From: Perca fluviatilis
Lineage: Eukaryota; Chordata; Actinopteri; Perciformes; Percidae
Direction: 5' to 3'
NCBI RefSeq assembly: GCF_010015445.1
Contig: NC_053114.1
Span: 26,493,579-26,557,578, forward strand
Length of the DNA: 64,000 nucleotides
How positions within the stretch are numbered: the stretch's first letter is position 1; every line of letters starts with the position of its first letter. Below, in pieces: positions 1 to 11,200 of this stretch. The position numbers and the translations under genes were made by a program. Below the pieces are notes generated by a model, which ran no database searches, was not told the DNA's origin, and saw only the letters and a list, made by a program, of their open reading frames with translations.

Positions 1-1209
1 GATTGCTGTTCATTTGGAAGCATCAAACTCCACCCTAAGTAATACCTACATCATCCTGTCAGCCACACTGACAAAGTCTCCTGTATATTGTTCACGCTGC
101 ATTTAGTTTGATAAACTCAAGGAAAGTTAACTTTCCTGATATAACAGAAATCAATATTCTGAAAGTCTTTCCCTCCTTTCAGCACACCTCTAGGTAACAG
201 TATTAGACCCACTCACAAATGATCCATTGGAGGACATTTTTGGTTTAACTTCTATTCCAATAATCTAGATTTTGACAGAGCCTGTCACATTATAAAGTCT
301 GAACATAGTTACAAGAATTGCAAATGATACCTATGATTGAATTTTATTGAAGTGGTCAGCAAGTAGCTCATTCCCCAAAGAAAGCCCCAGGGCCTGAAGG
401 TGGTCAGTGGGGAGCAGCTTCACAACATCTCACTGCTGTACGATACATGGTGAGAGAAAAGAAAAGCACAGGAGAGGACCCCCATTTGAGAGACAGAGGT
501 GCCACTGCAAATATATGACCTGACTATTTAAGACCAGTGTAATATATTCCCAGTTCAGCCAGATCCATTGCTTATACTCCATTATGGCATGTATGAGTTC
601 TCAAAAAAAGCATGCAGTACTATAAGAGCAATACACACAAACAGTCTTGTCACAAGAATCTGTTGTTGAAGCTGAACTTATGAAGGCCTAAGAGTGTTCG
701 GTGTGATTTATTCCATGATTCCTCGAGTATGTTAGTTTACTGCTGATAAGAAAAAGAAAGAAAGGAAGAAAGAAATGAGAAAGAATGTGAAAAACACATA
801 AAAACTATACATGTTTTTTTCCCTTTCACTGAGCATGTGAGATGTGTTTTTTTACCCCTACTGAAGGAGCATGCTAATCAACCTAAAGGGTCAGAGGTTA
901 AGTCTGGACAGAGACAGCATCCCAAACCGGCCACAACAAATGCACGAGAACATCTGCTCTCTGTGCGTCACACAAAGCTGTCCCCTCGGAGCCCCTCATG
1001 AGCCTGGGAACGGCTCAAAGTCAAGGGCAGCCTCCAAAGCCCAAATGCTGATTGGACATAACAGTCTCTCACAGTGCAAGCGAAACGGCCTGTCTGCTCA
1101 ATGAAATGTGTATTATCATCAGAAGCTAATTAGAGTCCAAATTCACTTTCGTGCCCCCACTGCTGAATTCCATTATAATTGCCATGAAGTTATAATTTAA
1201 AACAATATA
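1..1209. other. AT-rich non-coding stretch, nothing recognised
   Basis: No gene, RNA or transposon terminus is recognisable. A purine-only run of A and G (roughly 750-785) is the only low-complexity feature. The short open frame at 871-1104 has no recognisable domain and no splice context, and is treated as chance. Confidence 0.6.
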
Positions 1210-1412
1210 TGGTTACACTTTACTTGAAGGTATCTACATAAGAGTGACATGACCCTGTCATGAACGTGTCATAAACATTATAAACAAGTCATAAACGTTT
1301 ATGACATAACACTTCTTTTAGTAAGTGTCATTCGGTTTTTGTCATGAAAAGTTATGGTTAGGGTTAGGGTTAGGGTTCATGTGTCATGACGGTGTCATGT
1401 GTTCATGACAAA
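1210..1412 (+). repeat. Fish interspersed repeat with telomere-like motif (truncated)
   Basis: The segment opens with GGTTACACTTTACTTGAAGG and continues with many overlapping GTCATGA/GTCATAA words, a form I recognise as a common teleost interspersed repeat, probably a non-autonomous DNA transposon. It holds an 18-bp perfect palindrome (GTCATAAACGTTTATGAC, 1288-1305) and a GGTTAG-register array of about three and a half telomere-type units (1356-1377). The matching inverted terminus expected at the right end is missing; similarity fades near 1412, so the copy looks truncated. Family name not assigned. Confidence 0.6.
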
Positions 1413-2206
1413 TTTAAGATAGAAAGAAATTTAGGATGGTGGCCCACAATGATGGAAAAAAAGAACTGGAATGATAAGCCTTATAGAGCTGCAGGCTTTC
1501 TTGGTTCAGAAAGGTTAAAAAGGCTGAGGCCAAGCTGCTCAGGATCAGGGCTTCTTAAACAAGAGTAACCTTTGAATATGCATGAACTACATTACACAAC
1601 CCGCCACCCTGATGACAGAGAGTTCACCTTTATACACTTTCACTCACTTTCCTTGGCAGCATAACAATATGCTTGAAAGGAGCCGTCAAATGATGTCAAT
1701 AGTTGGATCAATACCCTGGGATGTCTCAGTTTTCCCTGCAGCAAATGAAGACCATTATACAGATCCTCCTGGGCAGAGCTACAGTACGTACTGTATCGCT
1801 GCTGCGGAGGGACAGCTGATGTATGTCTCTTCTCCCAGACATCGCCACATGCGTGCCACATTTCCCCTTGTCTGTCTAATGTGCTGCTGATCTACACCTG
1901 CTGGGCCCAGGGTTGCATAGGTATACGCTGTACGCTGACAGCATCAATCACTCAGCAGGCCTTATTATTGCCATTTAAAATACATTTAAAACGATTCGCT
2001 GGAGCCACTGTCCAACCCCGCATGGATGCAATGATACATATGCGTTACTGTGAAGAATGTTTCACAGCAGTGGTTTGTTTGGAAACAGCTGGGAACCTTT
2101 GTGCTTTATTTTTTTTTTGTTTCTGCAAGTGAGCAAACATCATTTAATTGGAGTATATTCATCAAAAATAAGTTAATTAATTGTAGTTGTTGTTTTCCTC
2201 CTACAG
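1413..2206. other. Non-coding stretch, nothing recognised
   Basis: Mixed-composition DNA. Short open frames on both strands (for example 1582-1890) have no recognisable domain. The last 40 bases form a T-rich tract ending in CTACAG, a good 3' splice-site consensus for the candidate exon that follows. Confidence 0.5.
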
Positions 2207-2344
2207 AAAAGCTGAATTCACTCGAACGATGCCAGCCCATCTTAACAGCATCTCAATGTCAGCGAGCCCGGCCAGACCATTGTAGAGCGATCTATAAGAC
2301 AGGACTGAGCTTCGGAGAACTGATACATGCTCCTGAGCTCTCAG
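2207..2344 (+). other. Candidate exon (138 bp, phase 1-1), unproven
   Basis: The segment is preceded by a pyrimidine-rich acceptor (TTGTTTTCCTCCTACAG) and followed by a donor of CAG|GTGAGC form. Its length is a multiple of three. Of the three forward frames only one, beginning after two bases, stays open throughout, giving about 45 residues and phase 1 at both ends, so inclusion would not shift a host frame. The reverse strand is also open in one frame over most of the segment, which is more typical of a conserved non-coding block than of ordinary intergenic DNA. The peptide matches no family I know. It could be an exon of an unseen gene, a lncRNA exon, a conserved non-coding element, or chance. 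Confidence 0.25.
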
Positions 2345-3020
2345 GTGAGCTTAGTAATAGACACAGTCACTTTATTTCCCCTTCAATTCTCACCTAAAAT
2401 TGAAAGCTGCCAAATGCAGCCTTAATTACATACTACCCAATCAGTGCTTAAGTGTAACCTTCTGCTCCCCAACATCCTCTCCTTTCCATTCTCTCTCCCT
2501 CTCTGAGAAAAGAACAAATACAATGAGTCCCTTCTGAGGTCTACACATATTTCACAGAGGGAGTAAACAGGTCTATAGGATATGAGATGGATATATTATG
2601 TATATAGGAAGCAAGTGTGAGATTTAAGGAGCAACCTGCTTGGTCAGCAAAGAGTGTGCTGAAAATGCAAGCAGATCAAGGAACAAGCAGGGTTATGGAT
2701 CTCCCCTTGCATGTAACTGGGCAAGTTCTATTGACCCAAATTTAATTATTTTAGCCTCCACCCATTCCCTTTTCCCTTTCTGTCCCCTTTGCAGTGGCAT
2801 GCATCGCTTTTTGTAAGATGGTGTTGTTGATATATGCACATCCAAATATATCTGGCTAGTTCACACCCAGAGGCTTATTACTATGCGAATTCTGTTGATT
2901 TTAGTTGTTTATAGTGCTAAAAGACATCACATACATTCATATACTTCAAATGTTTAGTCGCAAAATCAAATATGTAATGTATGCCTGCGTTGCATTTTAG
3001 TTATTTTTTAGTTGTCCCTC
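2345..3020. other. Non-coding stretch, nothing recognised
   Basis: AT-rich sequence with a few pyrimidine runs near 2480-2510. No gene, transposon terminus or structured repeat was recognised. Confidence 0.5.
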
Positions 3021-3029
3021 TATTTGTCC

Positions 3030-3745
3030 TTCTGTTTTGCACCGATGCTCGTCTCCACTAAATTAAAGGCATCTCCTCTGGGCGGACGGATAAACCAGGG
3101 AAGTCTGAAGGCAACCACAGTAGACGCGCAGCTATTTTCCATCCTCTCTAATCACATGATCGGGGTGTCGGCACCACATCCTCAGCGCAGGGAGGGGCCA
3201 AGCAGTGCACAGCTTACCACCATTTTGTGTGGGTACCTGGCTCATTTTGTGTGAGTACCTGGCTCATTTGTTTACCTGCATAAGTGTTAATATTTCAGAA
3301 CAGGACGAGTGTATTTTTTTGTGCCATGTTTCATTCGGTGCGTTTTTGTAACAGTAAATGTGTGATGGGCACGTTGCTAAAGGAGCATAAACGGATGCAG
3401 CAGACAAAACATTACGGGATATCGGTGTGCCCCGACTGCAGCCCATTCTGGATTTCATGTCGTGTATTTTTTTTCCTCTCTCCTGTCTACTGGCTGTGCT
3501 CCCGACAGACCCCTCTCCTCCCTATCCGATGTGTGAGGCGCATATGGTGCAGTGAAATTGCTGTCTGCGAGAGCATGCCTCTGCCTGTCCAGACTTCATC
3601 AGAGGGATTAAAGAATGGGATGGGGGAAAAACATCAAAATAAAATGATGATAGCGGGGCCATGGCTTTTCTCTTTTTTCTACACACCACACTCAATCCCC
3701 TTGCTGGGGTGCAATGGTTTGCACTGAAAGGTTGCCCGGTCGGTG
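3030..3745. promoter_or_regulatory. GC-elevated island, candidate regulatory block
   Basis: This block is more GC-rich than its flanks and keeps scattered CpG dinucleotides (for example around 3085-3190 and 3525-3570), unlike surrounding DNA. The 147-codon frame at 3284-3727 contains no recognisable domain and is probably chance. The region could be a distal regulatory element or an old repeat; the sequence alone does not decide. Confidence 0.25.
3223..3266 (+). repeat. 22-bp direct tandem duplication
   Basis: Two adjacent copies of a 22-bp unit (3223-3244 and 3245-3266) differ at one base (GGGTACCTGG versus GAGTACCTGG in the unit core). This looks like a recent local slippage or duplication event. 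Confidence 0.9.
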
Positions 3746-4860
3746 AGCTGCACTGGGTTTATTTGGCTCTGACAAGGGCTCACTACAAAGGAACACCAAA
3801 TTACAGACAGTAACTGTTCCTCCCTCTATCCAGCCACTGAAGTTCACTTAAAAGCTGCATCCAATTAAAAGAAAAGTGACTCAACGGTGCCGCAGCAGCT
3901 TTCTTTTATGATTACCTGGCCATTCCTCTCTGATGCGTTCTCTCTCTCTTTTTTTTTTAAATAACATCAATAAACAAAAGACAAAATGTGTCTCAGCAGG
4001 CACAATAAAGAGGTGGGAATGTGCGTGCTGAGGTGGGATGTTATGTTCTCAGAGTTGTGGATTTTAGGAGTAAAGGAAAGAGAAGAGTGGAAAGATTGCA
4101 GGATATTAAGGAGTAATGGGTGTCATACCTGGCCCCTATAACAAATTCCCATACGCTTTCATCATGGCTCGATATGGGACTGATCAAGGGAACAGTCATT
4201 ACTTGGTATCCTAGTACTGTTATTACAGAGAAACAGTAAATAGTTATTGCTATAGTTATCATCCTGAAAGATGGCTATTACAGAGCAGCCAACACAATCT
4301 CTTTTTTTCTTTTTTTCTATAATTAGTCATCAAATTATAGTGCATAACATATGTGGAAACTTAAAAAAAAATTAAATTGTAATGATGCACAATAATATTC
4401 TAAGAATAAAAACATGTAGTCCAAAGAATTATTCAGGTTTTAACAATTCTTGCAAAGCAGGAAAAATGGAAAATGTTGCCAATATTGTATAAACCAAGAA
4501 ATTAATACATTTTCTAAGATAACATTGTTAAAAGCTACATTTAAAAACATTTTGAATCCTACATCCTATATATCTTGTGAAAATTCAACAAAGAGATACA
4601 GTAAGGTCTATATCAAACTGTGCATGCAGATGTGGTTTTATAGTGATCCTACTAAATTCAAGTAAATAGGGATATATTCTGAGGTTTATTCTGGGATTTG
4701 CCAGACACTAGATCTGGCCCTGTATTTGAGACAACAAAAAGGCAATCTTGACATCTTGCCCAACCAGCAGATAATATTTGCTGCTCAGAGACTGGCATTC
4801 TTTTGTTCCAGGTTTTTATAAACCCAAGACACTTGAAATTTAAACCCAGTTCAAGAAATA
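3746..4860. other. AT-rich non-coding stretch, nothing recognised
   Basis: Contains homopolymer T runs (near 3950 and 4303-4318) and AT-rich sequence with no recognisable coding or mobile content. Confidence 0.5.
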
Positions 4861-5148
4861 TTATTTGCCACAGGGCAAGGTAAATCTCTTGGCGGGGCCT
4901 TTCAAAGGGTTGCCCTGGGTTTGTTTACAATTGATCTTATTTAAAAGTGGATTTTTTGTTTTACTTTTCAAAGACATACTTTCTGCCATGATCTTGTAGG
5001 TCAAAGGAACAATGAATGTTATTTTTCCAATTGGAGCAACAACAAAAAAAAGTGAAATAATCAAGGACAATAATACAGAAAGCCCTGTTGTGCCACTGGT
5101 TCTTCCAAGGTCTCCAACTTGCACATGTAAAATAGAAAACACATGCAA
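4861..5148 (-). other. Unrecognised 95-codon ORF with hydrophobic stretch
   Basis: A reverse-strand open frame whose middle reads as two hydrophobic segments separated by a Pro-Ile-Gly-Lys turn (residues about 22-52, including SVLLSLIISLFFVVAP), then a Lys/Ser-rich tail. The pattern resembles membrane segments, but T-rich DNA easily produces such residues by chance. No promoter, homologue or splice context is evident, and neighbouring frames are uninformative. I list it only because the hydrophobic pattern is longer than that of other frames nearby; most likely it is not a gene. Confidence 0.12.
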
Positions 5149-5977
5149 GATAAAATCTCTAACTACAGCAAGAAAAAAAGTTGAAGAAATACACCCCTAG
5201 TGTGAGAGAGCATACAAATAAGATTTGAACTGCCTGAAAAATGTTCTTTCCTGTGATTTACTGGAATATGAGTTGCGCCACGAAATATAGGAGAAAAAAA
5301 AGATTCAACCATACCACTAGTATGTGTCCATGCAGCTCTGTGTTCCACAGTGGGGGGGGGGGAGACCTATAAGCATTAAACAGCTGTTTCTCTCATTGTT
5401 AAAGGAAGGAGTATACAATTTTCATTCACCCTTCTTCCTCAGAGGAAACAACTGACCTGACAACTGACCAATCCCCATAAAGCACAGGGGGTGGTGAGGG
5501 GGGGTGGAATGGTTAGAGAGAGAAAGATGGAGGGAGAGAGGAGAGGATGAGCGCCCCTTTGCCTGCCCTATTGAACCAAACTCCTTCATCTTAGACAATT
5601 ATTCTATTCTAACAAAATAAGTGGTGTGAGCTGAGCCAATAAATCACCATTAATCTCCATTCTGTACATGAACTTGAGCATATTTCAGCTTACTAAAACT
5701 TCAACAGGGGCTCCCATGTGCACGGAAGGCCACGAAAGAGGTGGAGAGGGATAGGGACTGTAGTTAGCCGGGCACTATCCTCCAGGGCTGGGAGGGTTCC
5801 TCTCCTGCTCAGACAGGCCATGCTGGAGGAGAAGGTCACACACTGCGGAGCTAGTTTAAAGCTTGCCGCTACTGGGGAACAAGATGGACAAGTAGAGGGC
5901 ATAGCAGCAGGGACGCCCCGGTAAAGACCCCTTCATCTGGACTACACCTGGGGGAGCCCACGGGCCACCCACCTCGA
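5149..5977. other. Non-coding stretch with G-runs
   Basis: Includes an uninterrupted run of eleven G at 5352-5362, a second G-rich patch near 5490-5510, and a purine-rich stretch at about 5515-5550. The part from about 5705 to 5940 is more GC-rich and open in both directions, but encodes nothing recognisable. Confidence 0.5.
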
Positions 5978-5996
5978 CAGCACAGCACAGCACAGC

Positions 5997-6041
<45 letters not shown>
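5978..6041 (+). repeat. Compound (CAGCA)5-(CA)n microsatellite
   Basis: Five CAGCA pentamers run directly into about 20 CA dinucleotides, consistent with the dinucleotide array arising beside or from the pentamer array. Confidence 0.95.
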
Positions 6042-6044
<3 letters not shown>

Positions 6045-7125
6045 CGAGTTGCATCTGCAGCAGTGTGTGAACAGAATATTGGGCAGTTATCGCATTGAAG
6101 TTGAAGAGAAAATTAATACAAGCAGAGGAAGAAGCAAATATGGTGAGAATTGGATGAACAAACTGTACACATGGGGGAATATATTTGATAACTTTGTATG
6201 TGGTGACTATACGATACAGAACGCATATGTATGATGGGTAAAACTTTCATTTTTACTAGTCTCATTGGGTATGAAACATCTACATATCATATATTTTACC
6301 GATTAAAATATTGAGGCTCAGAATGAACACCAAAAAATTGTTTAATCAAGATTCTATAATTGGGAAAAAAAATTAAGTAAAGATTAGTATTCCCTCTTGC
6401 ATTGCATTGTTAAAAAACTGTTTAAAACCTGACTTCCCAAAAGTGTAACATAATTGTGAGTACAACTTGTGCATGTGTGTGTGTGTGTGTGTTCATACCT
6501 TCTAAGTTCCCTTCATCTTAATTCATCTACCTGTGTAAACAGTGATGTTTACCTCATATTCTACAGGAAACGTTAGTTTTAATTAATCATACACAGCCAT
6601 GGTTTTCGCTATGAAACTTTTACTATTAGAATAGATCCAGGAAGCTCTGGCAGGACTGCAGACTTATAAGAGGGCCCAGGCCACTGCTAACATTTTAAAT
6701 TACATCTGTCTATTGTGTCTTGCTCGAGCTTATGAGAGGGTCCCTGGGGCACCTCCATTTTCCCAGAAACTTCCTCCAAGGCTCTTCAGGTTAACATGCC
6801 CAGTTTGACTATTAGATCAATAGTTGTAAATGACTTCATCGCACCAAAGAGGCAACTTTCTGGACAACGTTTTGGTCCCACAGTTACAACTAGACAGGCT
6901 TGTGCTGTGGGGAAGTCCAGTCAGTCTAGTCATGTTTAAAATCTAGTGTTTCTCCAAAAATGTACCACAGCGTAAGGAGAAATAAATAATCCAACTGGCT
7001 GTAAAATTTCATATCATTTGCACAGTTTTTTTTTTTTTTTTAAAGCAAAAATATATTTAGAAGATTTGAACAACTTCCGAAAAGTGATCCGGATCCAAGA
7101 TTAGTTGAAAAGAGTGAGTGATGTG
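6042..7125. other. AT-rich non-coding stretch with short (TG)n
   Basis: Only a nine-unit (TG) repeat at 6474-6492 and a poly-T run near 7027-7040 were noted. No gene or transposon was recognised. Confidence 0.5.
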
Positions 7126-7129
7126 CTGA

Positions 7130-7740
7130 GCTACAGTAGCCCGCATTGATATCACATGGCCTTTCTGCACCTCTTTTGTTCTTATGGGATAAAGGGTGAT
7201 GTCAGATCACTCCCAAGCCTCCCTAAAATGCCCCCAAAGCCTGCCTGGCTCCTGAGTGGGAGTGTGTAATCGGCCCTGGCAGAGTGCTGGTTAATGGGGG
7301 GCACAGGGCCATGGGTTGGAGATGTATTCATGTGCGTGGCGTGGCGCCTGGACCCAGGGTGACACTTCTTCATTCCCGCTGCCTCAGGCCAGGATTAGGA
7401 TTGCGGCCAGCCTCACAAAGCCAGCCGTAATGCAAAATCATTTTCATATTAACCTCGTCTCTCCTCTCTGGGCCTGACAGTGGACAGGCCTGCTCTCTTT
7501 GGTGCTCAAATTATCCTCAATTACTGGGGAAAGGCCAGGCGAGGGGACGTCACCTAACCTTCACCATCTGTTAGGTTCAAAGCTTCAGCAGTCGGCCGGC
7601 CCGCCTGTCTCCTGCCTCCCCTGACCTTTCCGCCTCGGCCAGCTCCTGCACTATACGTCGTTCACCTCCCCCCACCCCCCAACCCCCCATAATAGCCCCG
7701 CCCTCTCTGGACACAGCTGGGAAGTGCATGTGCCCACATC
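7130..7740. promoter_or_regulatory. GC-rich island, candidate conserved regulatory element
   Basis: The composition changes sharply from AT-rich flanks to GC-rich sequence with scattered TAAT/ATTA and CAGGCC words and no long open frame. A block around 7440-7560 (GCAAAATCATTTTCATATTA followed by TCAAATTATCCTCAATTACT) has the mixed homeodomain-site appearance typical of vertebrate developmental enhancers. This is inference from texture only; conservation cannot be tested here. Confidence 0.25.
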
Positions 7741-8380
7741 ACATTAAGGGGGAAAAGGTTATGTCACGCTTCTTCAACAAATATATGAATATTCAAAACT
7801 ATGCACAGACCAAGGCAAACCTGTGTTAAGACACAGGTTAAGTCAGTCTCCTAAGGATAAGTCAATACATTTGAATTGAGTGCTGCATTTATTGGTTGGG
7901 AAATTAGAATAGTATAAAAAATAAATAAAATAAAAATAACATCTCTTAGACGTTGTGGTTTATTGTTGTATTTAAATAGGCCTACTCAAGATAATAAAAG
8001 ATATTTCCAGATGTTTTGACAATTACACATTTATTTGACTCAATAAATATTTTACAGGTTGAAAGTGTATTTTTGTGCATTACCATTGTTCAAATAATAT
8101 TGGCTGATTTTCTTTATTTATGTCAAATCTCAGTAAAAAGTTTTTTGTATAATATGGTGAAGGATGTTTGCTTTTGAAAGTATTTTTTATTATTTATTTT
8201 AGTACCTCACTAAAATGTTGTGCTTTAGTTTTCTCTTACATATACTGCAAAAGTTGGCTTTAATTAAACATTCATCTATATTTAAGATTGTGCTTGTGAA
8301 ATATTGAAGAGCTTATATTTCTCCTATAGTGAATGCACCTCTTAATAATGCAGGCAGTGTTTTCTGTTTGTTTTGAGCCT
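7741..8380. other. AT-rich non-coding stretch
   Basis: AT-rich sequence without recognisable features. Confidence 0.5.
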
Positions 8381-9039
8381 GTGTGTTTTAGCAGTTCCAC
8401 TGTGTCCATTTGGATTTTCCAGTCTGTCTAGCCACTCAGGAGGCCCCCTTTTCTCAGGTCATCTGGCAGGACCCGATGGCTCTGAAATAACTTTTAATAA
8501 GTCTGCTAAATAATAGATGGCGTGTTGGCTAAAATCAAGCAGTGAGGAGCAGGGTTGAGGACAGCAGGCTGCAGAGACAGACATCAACCAAGTCCCAGGC
8601 ACTTCCCTGCCATCAGGAGCCATGCTCAGCCTCCTGCCTCACCTCCTCGCCAGACCCAGACTCTCTGGGGTCAGGGGTCGTGGACTTGACCTTGTGGCTC
8701 CCAGGAGAATGTTCACTTGGTTTGGGGTATAATTCGGGATTTATTCGGCAGGAGGCCCTGTCTCAGGCAGCATTATGCCTCATTATCCCCGGGTCCTCTC
8801 CGTTCACAGGACACCACCCAGAGCAGACGCATCAACGCTCCATTTTACTTACACCTTCGCAATCCCACAATCAATACCGCCAACTGACAACATTATTCAT
8901 TCAAACACATCTTAACTGCCCTGAACAGATAATGATTAGAAGTCAAAGTTTTACTTTAATATTTGGGATTTTTTTAGCCCATATGCAGATATATTTTCCT
9001 TGTGCTAAAATGCACTTTTTTAAATGTGCTTTTACTTAA
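8381..9039. other. GC-elevated stretch with a 165-codon chance ORF
   Basis: The part up to about 8830 is GC-rich relative to its flanks. A forward open frame of 165 codons (8542-9039) runs from this GC-rich part into AT-rich DNA with no change of character, has no recognisable domain, signal peptide or family match, and lacks promoter or splice context. I regard it as chance, and the GC-rich half as another candidate regulatory block. Confidence 0.3.
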
Positions 9040-9119
9040 TCAATTCCTTAATGTGTATGTCTAATAAAACATTGTTCCATTGTTTCATTATTTTAATATC
9101 TTATGGTATAATTTATTAT

Positions 9120-9265
9120 TACTTTTAAGTTCTTTTTATTATGCTTTGATTTTATAGTCATTTCATTGAATTCTGTTTTTAATTTGATGTTGTGAAGCAC
9201 TTTGTAACTATGTTTTTAAAGGTGCTTAACAAATAAAATGTATTATTACATTCTTATTATTGTTC
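9120..9265 (+). mobile_element. L2-like LINE/SINE 3' tail
   Basis: The sequence TTGTGAAGCACTTTGTAACT followed by AAAGGTGCT...AAATAAAATGTATTATTA is the typical 3' end of fish L2-clade LINEs and the SINEs that borrow their tails. The upstream T- and A-rich portion is compatible with the 3' untranslated region of such an element. No reverse-transcriptase coding remains, so this is a 5'-truncated relic on the plus strand. Confidence 0.55.
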
Positions 9266-10219
9266 TATTTGTCCTTCAAGATATTATACCCAAATAGAAA
9301 ATATAATTAACTGTAAATGATAAAAAAATAGGCCTATCTAATTCATTCCAAATTAATCATAGCAACAAAAGTAAAAGCCTAAACTTATTCTGTGAAAAAT
9401 GTTGTGGGTTAGGATCTGCCTAATTTAAAAGTTAAAATAATTCCAGTGGCTGATTCATTTGGCATTACTTGTGAACATTTCTTGATTTAACTCATTTTTA
9501 ATGGTTAAATGTCATGTTCAGTCCAAACACCTACCTAAATCATAGATGAAAATGTAAAACTTTGATTGAATGCATTTTAAATCTAATTATACATTTTTGG
9601 GGGGCAAGTCATACAGACTTCGTTTTTTTTTTTATCATCAATTGCTATTTAATAGAACCTGAAATTTAGCTTTTAAATTTAACTGGAGAATATGCGTCCA
9701 TTAGCCAAAAAATTTATGCTAGGTCTATGAACTAGGCTTTTCAAATTCTTGTCAATTACTGTATGAAGTGGAGTGATATCTTTCAGATGCAGGCTAAAAA
9801 AGAGTGATCATTTCTATTATGTGTGCTTCACTCTAAGTGGGTCCCTGTGGAGGACAATTTTGAAAAGATCTTTCCCGATAAGAAACAAGCCCTGCATGCA
9901 TTAATATTACATTAGACCCAGCATCACAGAGCCTTCTGCTCCGTCAGGTATAGAGAGCTTTTCATTGACATGTCCTTATCGTGTTAATATTACACTCATC
10001 AAAGAGGACTACATCATGGAGAGGGGGCGGCGGAAGATACAACAAAACGTGCAAAATTACAGATTATTCTTATGAGAAGTCTAAAAGGAGGAACAGACAA
10101 TAAAATGGTTATTTAGGTCACATATTCACTGTAATGCACAAGAACGAGACAAATGCCGCAGGAAAGGCGTACTTGTGCGTGTGTCTCGGGCGAAAATATG
10201 ACATGCATGGCTAGTCTCT
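9266..10219. other. AT-rich non-coding stretch
   Basis: AT-rich sequence with a poly-T run near 9624-9633. No gene or mobile element recognised. Confidence 0.5.
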
Positions 10220-10739
<520 letters not shown>

Positions 10740-10740
<1 letters not shown>

Positions 10741-11200
10741 TGAATTATTGTCCTTTTCTCGTGTGTGGGGCTGGGTTTCATTTTTTAAGCTGTCGGGCAC
10801 GATGCCATCGTCCCAAAATTAACCAAACGCTGCTCTAAACACGTGTCAGGTTAACAAAAGGCGGAGCGCTTTTTTTTAAAGCAGACTGGGAGGCCGGGAG
10901 GCGGACGTGTGCTTGTTTCTGTGCCAAACTTTGTCACTCTCATTTGAATGTGAATGGTATTTACCACTGAGAGCTGCTTATAAGGACCCGCGTCTACAAT
11001 ACACAACCTCCTGTTCTGAAGGATTTTTCAATTACCACCCCCTCCCCCTTTTTAACTAATCGGGGCTAATTAGGCCTAATCGCGGGGTAATCGCTTGTAT
11101 TAATTGCCTCGCGGGCCAACTGTTGAGGAATTTGGCGAGTGATCCAATTGAATCTGACAAGTTTATTCCGTCTATTTAATATTCATTATATTCTAATAGG
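10740..11200. promoter_or_regulatory. Candidate enhancer with homeodomain-type sites
   Basis: A GC-elevated block with retained CpGs contains a dense run of TAAT cores: TAATCG at 11058-11063, 11078-11083 and 11088-11093, and CTAATTAG at 11066-11073, all within 36 bp, followed by TATTAATTGCC. TAAT-core sites are bound by homeodomain proteins, and clusters of this kind occur in vertebrate developmental enhancers. No coding potential is seen. The assignment is inference; no target gene is visible in the window. Confidence 0.35.

Noticed and set aside
3284..3727. 147-codon forward ORF
   Set aside because: Composition-driven reading of a GC-elevated block; no family resemblance; overlapping reverse frame is equally uninformative.
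8542..9039. 165-codon forward ORF, the longest in the window
   Set aside because: No recognisable domain, crosses a composition boundary without change, and lacks any promoter, splice or conservation evidence. Frames of this size are expected by chance in a 64-kb window.
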